A DNA stretch of 37,851 nucleotides, from the NCBI RefSeq assembly GCF_024609805.1, contig NZ_JANFVR010000009.1, positions 1-37,851 of the forward strand. Reading direction: 5' to 3'. Below, piece by piece: positions 18,559 to 27,399 of the stretch. The translations under genes were made by a program, and so were the position numbers. Below the pieces are notes generated by a model that saw only the letters and a list, made by a program, of their open reading frames with translations, did no database searches and was not told the DNA's origin. This DNA comes from Tahibacter caeni. GTDB taxonomy: Bacteria > Pseudomonadota > Gammaproteobacteria > Xanthomonadales > Rhodanobacteraceae. Within the stretch, counting starts at the first letter, position 1, and the number at the start of each line of letters is the position of its first letter.

Positions 18559-18578
18559 ACCGCGGCTGTAACCGGGCC
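18538..18578. repeat. Large nested inverted repeat in the rpoZ/mlaA divergent spacer
   Basis: Outer arms of 9 bp (18538-18546 with 18570-18578) and inner arms of 6 bp (18550-18555 with 18561-18566) are separated by a symmetric 3-base internal mismatch and a 5-base loop. The element covers the -35 region of the candidate rpoZ promoter. It could be an operator for a dimeric regulator or an RNA hairpin at the very start of a transcript; the sequence alone does not decide. Confidence 0.55.
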
Positions 18579-18732
18579 GTGATCCCGGTGTAAACTTCCG
18601 GGTTCGCGCGCATCCGGGCGGCCCTCGCCGCAGCCTGTTTCGAGCACGCGGGTCGGATGCCCGACCCGGCTTGATTCTGCGAAGATCGGCCCGACCTGTC
18701 GCCCGCGCCCCGCTCCGCAGGAAGCCGTCCGC

Positions 18733-19563
18733 ATGCCCTCTCGATCGCGTTGCACGTCGCTGAAGCCGCTGGTACTGGTCGCCTTCAGCGTTCTGCTGGC
18801 CGGCTGCACCATCGCCAAGCCGCGTACCGACGATCCGTGGGAGCGCTGGAACCGCAAGGCCTACGCGTTCAACGAGACGGCCGACCGCGCGGTGATCCGC
18901 CCGGTCGCCGTCGGCTACCGCAAGGTCACCACCCCGAACATGCGACGCGTGCTGAGCAACTTCTTCAGCAACCTGCGCATGCCGATCACGATGGTCAACA
19001 ACCTGCTGCAGGGCCGGCCCAAGGACTTCACGCGCAGCACCGGCCGCTTCCTCGTCAACACGACCCTGGGCCTGGTCGGCTTCTTCGACCCGGCCAGCCA
19101 GATGGGGCTGAAACTGCAGGAGCAGGACTTCGGCACGACCCTGGCCAAATGGGGCGTGCCCGACGGCCCCTACCTCGTGCTGCCACTGCTCGGCTCGACC
19201 ACGGCCCGCGACGTGTTCCGCTTCCCGGTCGACCGCTTCTTCGATCCGCTGGCCTGGTACGCGAGCGACCGCGACCTGAAGTACAAGGCCCAGTACATGC
19301 CGACCTGGCTGTTCCTGGTGACGCTGCGCTCGCGCGGCATCGACGCCGAAGGCCTGCTCGAAGGCGTCTACGATCCCTACGTGTTCTATCGCGACGCGTA
19401 CCGCCAGCAACGCGTCTACCAGATCTACGACGGCAACCCGCCGGTCGAGGTCATCGAGCAGCTGCAGGGCGTCGGCGACGATTTCGATCCGGAAGAGCTG
19501 CTCGAAGAACAGAGCCGGGTCAACAAGCCGAACCCGCCGCGAGACGCCCAGCCCGAAGGCTGA
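18733..19563 (+). CDS. mlaA: Outer-membrane lipoprotein MlaA (VacJ)
   Basis: MlaA forms a ring in the inner leaflet of the outer membrane, associated with porins, and removes mislocalised phospholipids from the outer leaflet, handing them to MlaC. The lipoprotein signal ends in LLAGC with the lipid-bearing Cys at residue 25. Family blocks follow: [82 protein letters not shown] and DPLAWYA. Length (276 aa) is normal with a Pro/Glu-rich tail. It points toward the mlaFEDCB genes and converges with mlaB, whereas in many relatives the lipoprotein gene is co-directional with that cluster or unlinked. Confidence 0.96.
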   Translation: MPSRSRCTSLKPLVLVAFSVLLAGCTIAKPRTDDPWERWNRKAYAFNETADRAVIRPVAVGYRKVTTPNMRRVLSNFFSNLRMPITMVNNLLQGRPKDFTRSTGRFLVNTTLGLVGFFDPASQMGLKLQEQDFGTTLAKWGVPDGPYLVLPLLGSTTARDVFRFPVDRFFDPLAWYASDRDLKYKAQYMPTWLFLVTLRSRGIDAEGLLEGVYDPYVFYRDAYRQQRVYQIYDGNPPVEVIEQLQGVGDDFDPEELLEEQSRVNKPNPPRDAQPEG

Positions 19564-19575
19564 TCGCGCGCGGAT

Positions 19576-19598
19576 CCGCTGCGCTCGGGGCGCAGCGG
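19576..19598. terminator. Hairpin between convergent mlaA and mlaB
   Basis: A perfect 9-bp stem (19576-19584 with 19590-19598) with a 5-base loop lies 13 bases after the mlaA stop and 63 bases beyond the mlaB stop. It lacks a T-run, so efficiency is uncertain, but the place is right for a shared terminator. Confidence 0.4.
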
Positions 19599-19661
19599 TG
19601 ACTCGGGAACAGAGGATTTCCGCGCTGCCGATCGTCGGCGCGCGTCCTTCGCCGCGACAGG

Positions 19662-19973
19662 CTAGGCGCTCAGTCCGAGCAGTTCCTCGACTTCGCCGAG
19701 CTGGGCCAGTGCGCGCAAGGTCGGCGGCAACGCCCGTATCGCGACGTCGACGCCGCGCGCGCGGCCGGCGCGGCGCAATGCGATCAGCACGGCCAGTCCG
19801 GCGCTGTCGGCGGCGGTCACGCCGGCCAGATCCAGTGTGGTCACGTCGCCGCGGGCGACCGCGGGACGTGCTTCGGCCAGGGCTCGCGCCGCCGTCGCGA
19901 AGACCAGGGCGCCGGACATCGCGAGCACGCCCGGCGCCGGAGCGGACAGCTGCAGTTGCGCGGCGGCGCTCAT
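19662..19973 (-). CDS. mlaB: MlaB-type STAS domain protein
   Basis: MlaB is the cytoplasmic STAS subunit that binds and stabilises the MlaF ATPase in the MlaFEDB complex. This 103-residue protein has the STAS fold pattern: N-terminal beta strands, then [26 protein letters not shown], where the D-S-A-G loop precedes a helix, and a C-terminal [19 protein letters not shown] helix. Sequence identity within this family is low, so identification relies on the STAS loop and its place as last gene of the mla cluster. The start codon overlaps the mlaC stop (TAATG), indicating coupled translation. Confidence 0.88.
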   Translation of the reverse strand: MSAAAQLQLSAPAPGVLAMSGALVFATAARALAEARPAVARGDVTTLDLAGVTAADSAGLAVLIALRRAGRARGVDVAIRALPPTLRALAQLGEVEELLGLSA

Positions 19974-20611
19974 TACTTGGCGTTCTTCTCGAGGCTTTCG
20001 AGCGCCTTGTCGCCCTGGGTCTCCAGGCGCGTGATCAGCTCGTCGAGGCTGGACTTCGCGATTTCCGCCGAGACCTGGTTGCGGTAGTTCGTCACGTAGG
20101 AAATGCCTTCGATGATGACGTCGTAGGCTTTCCAGTCACCGTCCTTGGTCTTGCGGAACGCGTAGTCGACCGGCACCCGCTTGCCGTCGTCGAGGATGAC
20201 TTCGGTGCGCACCAGCGAACGCTTGTCGTTGAGTTCGCCCTTGTACGGCGAGATGTCGATGCGGCCGCGCGTGTAGTTGAGCAGGCCTTCGGCATAGCGG
20301 TGAGCGATGGAGTTGTAGAACGCCTTCGCGAAGCGCGTGCGCTGCTCGGGGGTCGCGCTGCGCGCGTTCTGGCCGAGCACGAGAATGGACGCGTAGTCGA
20401 TGTCGAAATGCGGCAGGACGATGCCGTCGATCAGCTTGATCAGCTTGTCGCGGTCGTTACGCAATTCGTCCTTGCGTCCTTCGAGGGCCTTGCCGAGGTC
20501 GTCGGCGATGCCCTGCACGACGGCGTTCGGATCGGCCGGAGCGGCCTGGACCGCGGGGAAGGCCGTCAGCAGCAGCGCGGCGAGCAGCAGCAGTTTGCGC
20601 AAAACGCTCAT
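19973..20611 (-). CDS. mlaC: Periplasmic phospholipid carrier MlaC
   Basis: MlaC shuttles phospholipid through the periplasm between MlaA in the outer membrane and MlaD in the inner membrane. It has a cleavable signal peptide (1-23, ending AVQAA) and a mature NTF2-like domain with [54 protein letters not shown] and [12 protein letters not shown], all characteristic of MlaC/Ttg2D. The C-terminal helix ([18 protein letters not shown]) is typical. Length is 212 aa. It is nine bases downstream of mlaD. Confidence 0.96.
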   Translation of the reverse strand: MSVLRKLLLLAALLLTAFPAVQAAPADPNAVVQGIADDLGKALEGRKDELRNDRDKLIKLIDGIVLPHFDIDYASILVLGQNARSATPEQRTRFAKAFYNSIAHRYAEGLLNYTRGRIDISPYKGELNDKRSLVRTEVILDDGKRVPVDYAFRKTKDGDWKAYDVIIEGISYVTNYRNQVSAEIAKSSLDELITRLETQGDKALESLEKNAK

Positions 20612-20620
20612 GGATTCACC

Positions 20621-21133
20621 TCAATGTGTCTCGGGTTCGGGGGTTGCGGGCTTGGCGGACTTGTCGCCGCCCGGCGCGTCGCCGCCGCCTACGAGGTATT
20701 TGCCGATCAGCTCTTCGAGCTGCATGGAACTCTGCGTCAGGATGATCTCGTCGCCGTCCTTGAACATCTCCGGCGACCCACCCGGCTTCAGCGCAACGTA
20801 CTGATCGCCCAATAAACCACTGGTGAACACCGCCGCCGCGGAATCGTCGGGCAGCTGGTCGTACCGTTTGTCGACCGCGAGCGTCACGAGCGCCTCGAGC
20901 CGGTCGGGCTCGAGCTGGATGCCGCTGACGCTGCCGATGCGCACGCCGGCGATCTTGACCGGCGCGCGCAGCTTGAGCTGGCCGACGTTCGTGAAGCGCG
21001 CCTTCAGCGCATAGGTCGCGCCCTGCCGGTAGTTGGCCAGGCTCGTGGTCTGCGTCGCGAGGTACGCGAGCGCCGCAAAGCCCAGCAGGATGAAAAGGCC
21101 GGTGCCGATCTGGTGGGAACGTCGTTGGGTCAT
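20621..21133 (-). CDS. mlaD: MlaD, MCE-domain subunit of the lipid transporter
   Basis: MlaD forms a hexameric ring in the periplasm, anchored by one N-terminal helix, through which lipids pass to MlaE. A membrane segment covers about residues 10-27, and the MCE domain follows with YALKARFTNVGQLKLRAPVKI and VRIGSVSGI, then FTSGLLGDQYVALKPGG. The tail after about residue 150 is glycine- and proline-rich. The start is uncertain: ATG at 21133, ATG at 21139 and GTG at 21142 are in frame within ten bases; I prefer 21133 since the protein then begins MTQRRSHQIG as in relatives and GAGTGA lies upstream. It is a short, single-MCE version (170 aa). Confidence 0.94.
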   Translation of the reverse strand: MTQRRSHQIGTGLFILLGFAALAYLATQTTSLANYRQGATYALKARFTNVGQLKLRAPVKIAGVRIGSVSGIQLEPDRLEALVTLAVDKRYDQLPDDSAAAVFTSGLLGDQYVALKPGGSPEMFKDGDEIILTQSSMQLEELIGKYLVGGGDAPGGDKSAKPATPEPETH

Positions 21134-21152
21134 TGGCATCACTCGCGCCGCA

Positions 21153-21923
21153 TCACATCAGGAACGCCGTCATCAGGAAATCGATGGCGAGGGTAAGAAT
21201 CGAGGAATAGACCACCGTGCGCGTCGTCGCATACGCCACGCCTTCGCTGGTCGGCGCCGTGGAATAGCCCTGGAACGTCGCGACCAGGGTGACGACGCCG
21301 CCGAACACGGCGCTCTTCCAGACGCCGTTCATGACGTCGGTCCAGACGTCGACGGCGCCGGTCATGTTGGACCAGAAGGTGCCGTTGTCCAGGCCGAGCC
21401 AGCTGACCGCGACTGCATGCGAGCCGAGAATCGCCAGCGCATTGAAGATGCTCGCGAGCAGCGGCATCGCGATGATGCCGGCGAGGAAGCGCGGCGCGAC
21501 GACGTAGGCCAGCGGATCGACCGCCATCATCTCCATCGCCGCGAGCTGGTCGGTCGCGCGCATCAGGCCGATCTCGGCCGTGATCGACGTGCCCGCGCGG
21601 CCGGCGAACAGCAGCGCCGTGACGACGGGGCCAAGCTCGCGGTACAGCGCGATCGCCACGACCGTGCCGACGGAGGCCGTGCTGCCGAAGCGCGACAGCA
21701 CGTCGTAGAGCTGCAGGCCGAGCACGAGGCCGATGAACAGGCCGCAGGTCATGATGATGACGAGGCTCATCGCGCCGACGAAGAAGACCTGGCGCACGGT
21801 CTCGGCGAAATAGCGCAGGCTGCGCGGCACGGCCGCGAGGACCTGCAGCAGGAACAGACCGAGCGCGCCGATCTGCGCGAGGCCGTCGCCGATCAGGCTG
21901 CCGCGGGCGGGTTTGTCGCTCAT
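21153..21923 (-). CDS. mlaE: MlaE, permease of the lipid transport ABC system
   Basis: Inner-membrane permease of the MlaFEDB complex. The 256-residue protein has an amphipathic N-terminal interface helix and about five membrane helices. Family landmarks are QVFFVGAMSLVIIMTCGLFIG, YRELGPVVTALLFAGRAG, the coupling segment TSITAEIGLMRATDQLAAM and VDPLAYVVAPRFLAGIIAMPLL, plus a C-terminal helix TLAIDFLMTAFL. The ATG overlaps the mlaF stop (ATGA), so the pair is translationally coupled. mlaD follows after about 20 bases. Confidence 0.97.
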   Translation of the reverse strand: MSDKPARGSLIGDGLAQIGALGLFLLQVLAAVPRSLRYFAETVRQVFFVGAMSLVIIMTCGLFIGLVLGLQLYDVLSRFGSTASVGTVVAIALYRELGPVVTALLFAGRAGTSITAEIGLMRATDQLAAMEMMAVDPLAYVVAPRFLAGIIAMPLLASIFNALAILGSHAVAVSWLGLDNGTFWSNMTGAVDVWTDVMNGVWKSAVFGGVVTLVATFQGYSTAPTSEGVAYATTRTVVYSSILTLAIDFLMTAFLM

Positions 21924-22750
21924 GCTTTCACCTGCGCGAAGCCGAGGTCGGCCGCGTAGTCGCGCGCCGGATAATGGAACGGCACCGGTCCGTCGGCTTC
22001 GCCGCCGAAGAACTGGCGCGTCCAGTCGGTGTCGCCGCGGACGAGTTCGTCGGGCGCGCCGTGGGCCGCGATCTTGCCGGCGGCGAGCAGATAGATGTGG
22101 TCGGCGACGCGGCGCACCGCCGAGAGCTCATGGGCCACGACGATGCTGGTCAGGCCGAGGGTCTGGTTCAGCACGCGGATCAGCTTGAGCACCTGGTTCA
22201 GCGCGATCGGGTCGAGGCCGACGAACGGCTCGTCGTAGATCAGCAGCATCGGGTCGCGCACGATCGCGCGGGCCAGCGCGACGCGGCGCGCCATGCCGCC
22301 GGACAGTTCCGCCGGCATCAGGTCGGCGGCGCCGCGCAGGCCGACGGCCTGCAGCTTCGGCAGCACAATGTTGCGGATCAGCTCTTCGGGCAGACGCGCA
22401 TGCTGACGCAGCGGGAACGCGACGTTCTCGAACACGCTGAAATCGGTCAGCAGCGCCGAGTTCTGGAACAGGTAGCCGATGCGCTCGCGCAGCTCGAACA
22501 GACCGTCGCGGTCGAGCCGCGCGAGATTCTGTCCGTCGACGACGATCTCGCCGGCGTCCGGCACGAGCTGGCCCGTAATGTGGCGCAGCAGCGTGGTCTT
22601 GCCGGTGCCGCTCGGGCCCATGACCGCGGTGACGCGGCCGCGCGGGATGTCGAGATCGACGCCGTCAAAAATCACTTTTGCGCCCAGCCGCGTATGCAGC
22701 CCGCGGATGCGGACGAGCGCATCGGTTGACGCTGGGGAAACTTCGCTCAT
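21920..22750 (-). CDS. mlaF: MlaF, ATPase of the lipid transport ABC system
   Basis: The ATP-binding subunit that powers MlaE. Walker A is GPSGTGKTT (residues 45-53), the Q-loop lies in YLFQNSALL, the ABC signature is LSGGMARRVALARA, and Walker B is LLIYDEPFVGLDPI followed by the His switch in VVAHEL. The C-terminal segment DWTRQFFGGEADGPVPFHYPA is typical of MlaF and contacts the neighbouring subunit. The ATG at 22750 was chosen because the alternative upstream TTG adds only a non-homologous leader; neither has a good Shine-Dalgarno. The gap to gmk upstream is only 77 bases on the same strand, so gmk and the mla genes may share a transcript. Confidence 0.97.
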   Translation of the reverse strand: MSEVSPASTDALVRIRGLHTRLGAKVIFDGVDLDIPRGRVTAVMGPSGTGKTTLLRHITGQLVPDAGEIVVDGQNLARLDRDGLFELRERIGYLFQNSALLTDFSVFENVAFPLRQHARLPEELIRNIVLPKLQAVGLRGAADLMPAELSGGMARRVALARAIVRDPMLLIYDEPFVGLDPIALNQVLKLIRVLNQTLGLTSIVVAHELSAVRRVADHIYLLAAGKIAAHGAPDELVRGDTDWTRQFFGGEADGPVPFHYPARDYAADLGFAQVKA

Positions 22751-22827
22751 CGGAGGGCCGGCGGGATTCGGTCGGGACAAACCGCGCTACCTTAAGCCAT
22801 GCCCGGCGGCGGCGGAAGCGGGCGCAT

Positions 22828-23442
22828 TCAGTCCTGTTTCAGCAGATCGGCGATCTGCGCCTCGTGTCGCACGAGCTGCTTTTCGCTGCGCAGACGCTGA
22901 CTCGTCACGATGGCCTGCAGTTCCGCCAGCGCGGTCGCGAAGTCGTCGTTGACGATGATGTAGTCGAACTCGCGACAATGGACCATCTCGGCGCGGGCCT
23001 CGGCCGTGCGCCGCGCGATCACCGCCTCGCTGTCGGAGCCGCGCGAGCGCAGCCGGCGCAACAGTTCCTCGCGCGACGGCGGCAGGATGAAGATGCTGAC
23101 GCAGGGCAGCTTCTGCCGTACCTGCTGGGCGCCCTGCCAGTCGATTTCGAGCAGTACGTCGTGGCCGGCGGCGAAGCGCTCGGCGACGGTCGCGCGCGAG
23201 GTGCCGTAGAGATTGCCGAATACCTCGGCATGCTCGAGAAACGCGCCCTTGTCGATCAGCAGCTCGAACTCGGCGCGCTTGACGAAGTGATAGTGGATGC
23301 CGTCCTTGTCGTTCGGCCGCGGCGGCCGCGTCGTGTGCGAGATCGACAGCACGATGCCGGGCTCGCGTTCGAGCAGCGCGTTGACCAGGCTGGACTTGCC
23401 CGCTCCCGAAGGCGCCGCGACGATGAACAGGGTGCCGGGCAT
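22828..23442 (-). CDS. gmk: Guanylate kinase
   Basis: Phosphorylates GMP to GDP in the cytoplasm, feeding GTP and (p)ppGpp pools. The 204-residue protein has the P-loop [14 protein letters not shown] at the N-terminus, the GMP-binding blocks [13 protein letters not shown] and [35 protein letters not shown], and [18 protein letters not shown]. All catalytic regions are present. AGGT lies about six bases before the ATG. In many relatives gmk is directly followed by rpoZ-spoT and preceded by yicC; here mla genes follow and accessory genes precede. Confidence 0.98.
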   Translation of the reverse strand: MPGTLFIVAAPSGAGKSSLVNALLEREPGIVLSISHTTRPPRPNDKDGIHYHFVKRAEFELLIDKGAFLEHAEVFGNLYGTSRATVAERFAAGHDVLLEIDWQGAQQVRQKLPCVSIFILPPSREELLRRLRSRGSDSEAVIARRTAEARAEMVHCREFDYIIVNDDFATALAELQAIVTSQRLRSEKQLVRHEAQIADLLKQD

Positions 23443-23787
23443 CGTGACCTACCCGAGGTTCTGGACGCGCCCGCGAGGGCAGAACACAACTGACTGATCC
23501 GGCATGACTTTCCCTCGACCCCTCAGCGATCCACCGCGACTTCTCCGAGGCTGGCCAGGCGCGCCTGAGGCATCTCGGGTTCGATCCGGCGAGCCATCCC
23601 GCCGGCTGCGGGACCGCGGAGTCTAGCAGAGGCCCCGGACTTTCAAGGAGGGCACTGCGCGGGGCTGTTCCGGTGCGGGAGCAGTGGATTTCCGCCGGGC
23701 CTGCCGCCGGCGACCGAAGGGCTGCGCCGTGTCGCGAGCCCGTCGTCCGGCCAGCGCTGATCATCGCAGCGCCCGCAGGCGCCGGCA
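23443..23787. other. 345-base spacer between gmk and the DUF4157 gene
   Basis: No convincing coding sequence, repeat or RNA gene is visible; short open frames here lack homology and starts. It should contain the gmk promoter (see 23621-23647). Base composition is mixed, and no recombinase site or direct repeat shared with the other end of the accessory block (32942-33092) was found by eye. Confidence 0.6.
23621..23647 (-). promoter_or_regulatory. Candidate gmk promoter
   Basis: The minus strand shows TTGAAA (23647-23642) and TAGACT (23626-23621) with a TGC just before the -10 (extended -10 form). The 15-bp spacing is short for sigma-70, so the extended -10 would have to compensate. It lies about 180 bases before the gmk ATG. 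Confidence 0.3.
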
Positions 23788-26271
23788 CTACCGCCCCGGC
23801 AGGGTGTCCTTGAGGAACTGCTGGATGTTGGCGCGGACGTTTCCGCCGGGAGCGACGCCGACGTAGGTATCCCAGGCGCCGACCGTGCCCTTGACCGAAC
23901 GCACCCGCAGACCGATCGGACCGGTCTCGAACATGATGATACGGCCGTGGCTTTCATCGGTTTCGACGACGACCGCCTCGTGCTTCCAGCTCATCCATTG
24001 CTCGAAGCGATAGGTCGGCGGCGGCTGGGCGGGATCGGCCGACGTGCCGACGACGCTGTCCCGGGAACGACGCACGGTGCCGTCGGCGTCGAAATGGTAG
24101 GTCCAGCCGTTCGTGTCGACGGTCCCGTCCGCCAATGTGGTCTTGTCCTCGTTGCGAAGCGCGTAGCCGCGGTCGTGACGCACGATGTGCACAGGCTCCT
24201 TGGGTTTCACCGTGGTCCATTCCAGGAATACCAGGCTCGCTCCGGGCTTGAGCTGGTCGACGCGGTCCAGCGCCTGGAACGATCCGGTCGACGCGAACCA
24301 CGCCGCTTTCTGGCCGATGCCCGGAGTGGGTTTCTGGCCGCGGGCGCGCTGCGACATTTCCGCGATCTGGTCGCAGACCGCCTGGATCGTCACGAGCGAC
24401 AGGTCGGCATCGACCTTCTCGCGCCAGACCGTGCTGTTGGTCAGCCACTGCTTCAGGATCTCCTTCCAGCGCCGGGTCGACTCGTCGCTGCGATTCATCG
24501 ACTCCAGCTCGGCGTCGGTGCGCTTCTCCCAGTCGGCGTTGGCCTTGTCGTGCTTGAGCGGCGTCCGGCGAACGATCTCGCGCCAGACGAACACGGGCAG
24601 CGAACCCGCATCCTGCATCTTCTGCAGGACGGCGAGGGCTTCGTATTCGTCCTTCGGCAGCGCGGCCAGCGCTTTATCGATCAGGTGTTCGATCAAGGTC
24701 GCGCGCGAGCGCTCCTCGACGGCGCGGATCTTCCCGAGCTTGGAGCCCAGTTCCATCTCGAGGCGCGCTTCGGCCTCGTACATGCCTTCGAGGAGCTCGA
24801 GCAGGACCGCGTACTGCCGGGGATCCTTCTCGACATCCAGTTTTCGCTCGATCCCGGCGCGCATGTCGCCGATGCGCGCGAGCTCGGCGTAGCGCTTGGC
24901 ATCCGGCGAAGCGGCGTCGCCGAGAAGCATGTCGAAATCCTGCTTCTGTCGCGCGAATGCCTTGTGCCAGGCATCCAGGACCCGGATGCGCCGCTTGTCC
25001 CTGCGCGGGTCGAGCGCGGCGCGCTCGCGCTCGATCTCGGCAGCGGACTCCGCGAGCTTCGCCGACAGCGTGCCCCCGGACATCCTGCCCACAGAGCTTC
25101 TCACTTCATCCTGCTTCAGCAGGCTGATCAGCGACACCGCCGGAGCCCAGGACCCATGCGCGCTCGCGTAGCGCATGCCGGACAGGTGCAGGACCATGTA
25201 GCGCAGCCATTCCGGATATTTCGCGAAACCCGCATCGGCATCGAAGCGGTCGAGCACCTTGCCCAGCCGTTCGTCGTGCGTCAGCGGCGTGCCCTGCGCG
25301 CCCAGGCGTGCGTATTTGTAGGCGGCCCAGCGGATTCGCGATTCGCGCGCAACGGCCGGCGACGGTTTCTTGTCCGGATCGGGCAGATAACGCAGGTTGT
25401 CCCGCAGCAGGATCCATTCCTGGGACGCCTGCCTCCACGCCATCGACTCCTTGCTGACCCGCCGCTTCAGCATTTCCTTGAGCCGGTCGTTCACCGCGTT
25501 CTGCCGGGCCGTCACCCTCGCCCGCTCGGCGCGGATTTCGTCGGCATCCGCTTCGGGCGCCTTGCTCGGATCCTTGCGGAGATCCAGCTCCTCGTAGAGC
25601 TGGAGGAAGAACGAAAGCATCTCGTCCCGGTAGGGATAGATGGATTCGCGCAGCACCTCGTTCTGCCAGGGATATTTCGCCGTCGGCGTATACGTTTCGC
25701 CGGCCGCGAGTTCTGGAACGTCGATCCGCAGCGGTGCCGCGCTCCGGGGTTTGCGCTGGATCGCTGCGGCGCCCGGCCCCTGCCCGATCGACTGCTGCAC
25801 GACATGCGTCAGTTCGTGCGCGAGCAGACCGCGCCCCTGCGGCGTCTGCGGCGAATAGCCTTCTCCACCGAACACGATGTCGTTGCCCAGGGTGTAGGCG
25901 CGCGCGTCGAGTTCCTGTGCCGACTGCTGCGCATCGGCGCCGGTGTGGATCCGCACTCCGGAGAAGTCGCGGCCGAAATGCGGCTCCATGACGTTCCGTG
26001 TCGCCGGATCGAGCGGCCGGCCCGGAGCGCGCAGTACCTTGCGGACGATGGCCGGCGCATGCGCCGGTTCCGCGTCCTGCGCACGAATCGTCGCCAGGGA
26101 TTGCGGTGCGCGCCCGGCACTGCACCGGGGACATCCGCCACCGCAAGAACAGCCCCGGCGCCGCGGTTCCGGCGCACCGGTCACCTGCGCTGCCATGCGA
26201 TCGGCTTCCTGCTCGAGACGGGCAGTCGCCGTGTGCTGGCTTGTCTTTCGATCCTGCGCGAATGCGTGCAT
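23788..26271 (-). CDS. DUF4157 (eCIS-core) metalloprotease-like protein, possible effector/toxin
   Basis: An 827-residue protein with no signal peptide. The N-terminus has a cysteine cluster (CSCGGGCPRC, 41-50) that looks able to bind zinc. Residues about 84-162 form the DUF4157/eCIS-core domain: LDPATRNVMEPHFGRDFSGVRIHT, YTLGNDIVFG and the zinc-protease motif HELTH (152-156). This domain is known from cargo of extracellular contractile injection systems and from other bacterial effectors. A long charged helical region follows (about 200-640), then a beta-rich C-terminal domain (about 650-827) that I do not recognise. No sheath, baseplate or tube gene of an injection system lies in the window, so it is an orphan here. 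AGGCGA lies near the ATG. Toxin or effector function is inferred from domain layout only. Confidence 0.85.
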   Translation of the reverse strand: MHAFAQDRKTSQHTATARLEQEADRMAAQVTGAPEPRRRGCSCGGGCPRCSAGRAPQSLATIRAQDAEPAHAPAIVRKVLRAPGRPLDPATRNVMEPHFGRDFSGVRIHTGADAQQSAQELDARAYTLGNDIVFGGEGYSPQTPQGRGLLAHELTHVVQQSIGQGPGAAAIQRKPRSAAPLRIDVPELAAGETYTPTAKYPWQNEVLRESIYPYRDEMLSFFLQLYEELDLRKDPSKAPEADADEIRAERARVTARQNAVNDRLKEMLKRRVSKESMAWRQASQEWILLRDNLRYLPDPDKKPSPAVARESRIRWAAYKYARLGAQGTPLTHDERLGKVLDRFDADAGFAKYPEWLRYMVLHLSGMRYASAHGSWAPAVSLISLLKQDEVRSSVGRMSGGTLSAKLAESAAEIERERAALDPRRDKRRIRVLDAWHKAFARQKQDFDMLLGDAASPDAKRYAELARIGDMRAGIERKLDVEKDPRQYAVLLELLEGMYEAEARLEMELGSKLGKIRAVEERSRATLIEHLIDKALAALPKDEYEALAVLQKMQDAGSLPVFVWREIVRRTPLKHDKANADWEKRTDAELESMNRSDESTRRWKEILKQWLTNSTVWREKVDADLSLVTIQAVCDQIAEMSQRARGQKPTPGIGQKAAWFASTGSFQALDRVDQLKPGASLVFLEWTTVKPKEPVHIVRHDRGYALRNEDKTTLADGTVDTNGWTYHFDADGTVRRSRDSVVGTSADPAQPPPTYRFEQWMSWKHEAVVVETDESHGRIIMFETGPIGLRVRSVKGTVGAWDTYVGVAPGGNVRANIQQFLKDTLPGR

Positions 26272-26528
26272 GGTCGATCGCCTGAGGACGGGATCGGGGT
26301 CCGGACTGGCGCAATGGTGCGACTTGCGTGCCGAGTATATTCAAGCGCCGCCGCGGGTGCCGGCTCGAACGGACTCGTCCGCAGTCTGCCGGGGCGATCG
26401 CCACACCCTGCGGACACGGCCGCTGCTCGACTCGCGGCGGCTGGCAGACGCATCCACGTCACGCCGTGAGCGAGCGCTGTGGCCAGGTCCGGCGGCGGCG
26501 ATCTTTGACGCAACGACGCAGATCATTG

Positions 26529-27253
26529 ATGGACAAGCGATCTTTTACGGGTCCTGTGCCGCAGCGGCGCTTTTCACGCTGGCGGCCCCGGCGACACATG
26601 CGCAGCAATGGCTCGTCAACAGTGCGATCCAGAACCAGATCATCGAGACGGCGATCTGCGACAGCGCGCTGAAGAAGCACGAGAAGCTGCCGAACGTCTG
26701 CGCGAAATATCCGAAATACGAGGTCGGCCCGACGGCGACGAGCGCCGCTCCCGCCACGACGACTGCGGCTTCGGCGAAGTTCACGCCGGTCGCCGACGAC
26801 GATTCGCTGCAGAAGGTCGCCGACGGCCTCGGCAGCACGGCGCAGGAACGGCAGCAGATGCTGCAGCACGTCACTGCCGACAAGTAGCTGTTCGAGCAGA
26901 AGTACGCAGGCAAGGGGTGGAACGACAACGTCGCCGGCGCGCTGGCGTTCTTCATCATCGCCACCAGCACGATATACGCCGACAAGGAACCGAGCGGCAC
27001 CGCGCAGGACAACCTGTTCGCTGCGCTCGAGGCGACGCTGGTGCAATCGCCGGACCTGGCCATAGCTTCGGCCAGGAACAAGACCGCGCTGTACAACTCG
27101 CTGGTCACCTGCGCCGGCCTGCAGCTGCTGTTCTACATCGACGGGAAACAGCAGGGCGACGCCGCCGAGGTCGACAAGGCCAGGACGCTGGCCGCGGACT
27201 TCAGCCGCAAACTGCTGAACACCGAGCCCCAGGCACTGGCGAAAATGTTGTAG
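26529..27253 (+). pseudogene. Decayed gene for a secreted DUF6683-like protein (frameshift plus in-frame amber)
   Basis: The reading frame contains a secretion signal (CAAAALFTLAAPATHA), a mature domain starting QQWLVNSAIQNQIIETAICD, a Thr/Ala linker, and a helical domain with KGWNDNVAGALAFFI, the Ser/Tyr stretch ATSTIYADKEPS and a C-terminal region ending AKML. Two defects are visible. The only nearby ATG (26529, MDKRSFTG) is in a different frame from the signal peptide, implying a frameshift near 26545-26560. A TAG at 26885-26887 splits the mature protein in mid-domain, with good coding continuing in the same frame to 27253. The conserved half recalls DUF6683 proteins, an uncharacterised exported family; that assignment is from memory of its motif and moderate. 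The neighbouring gene is also broken. Confidence 0.65.
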
Positions 27254-27399
27254 TCCAGGCACCTCGGCGAATGCACCATGCGCAACCCGGGCGGCGGCCG
27301 TCTCGCACCAGGGCCCGATGCATCGCCTGGCGACGTCTTTCCATTCGCTGGTATGGTCTGCGCATCGATGTACTCAGGCCTTCCCGAGATGCCGCAGCC

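Noticed and set aside
26885-26887. TAG as a programmed readthrough or pyrrolysine site
   Set aside because: Pyrrolysine is not expected in this lineage, and the gene also lacks an in-frame start, so a nonsense mutation is more likely.
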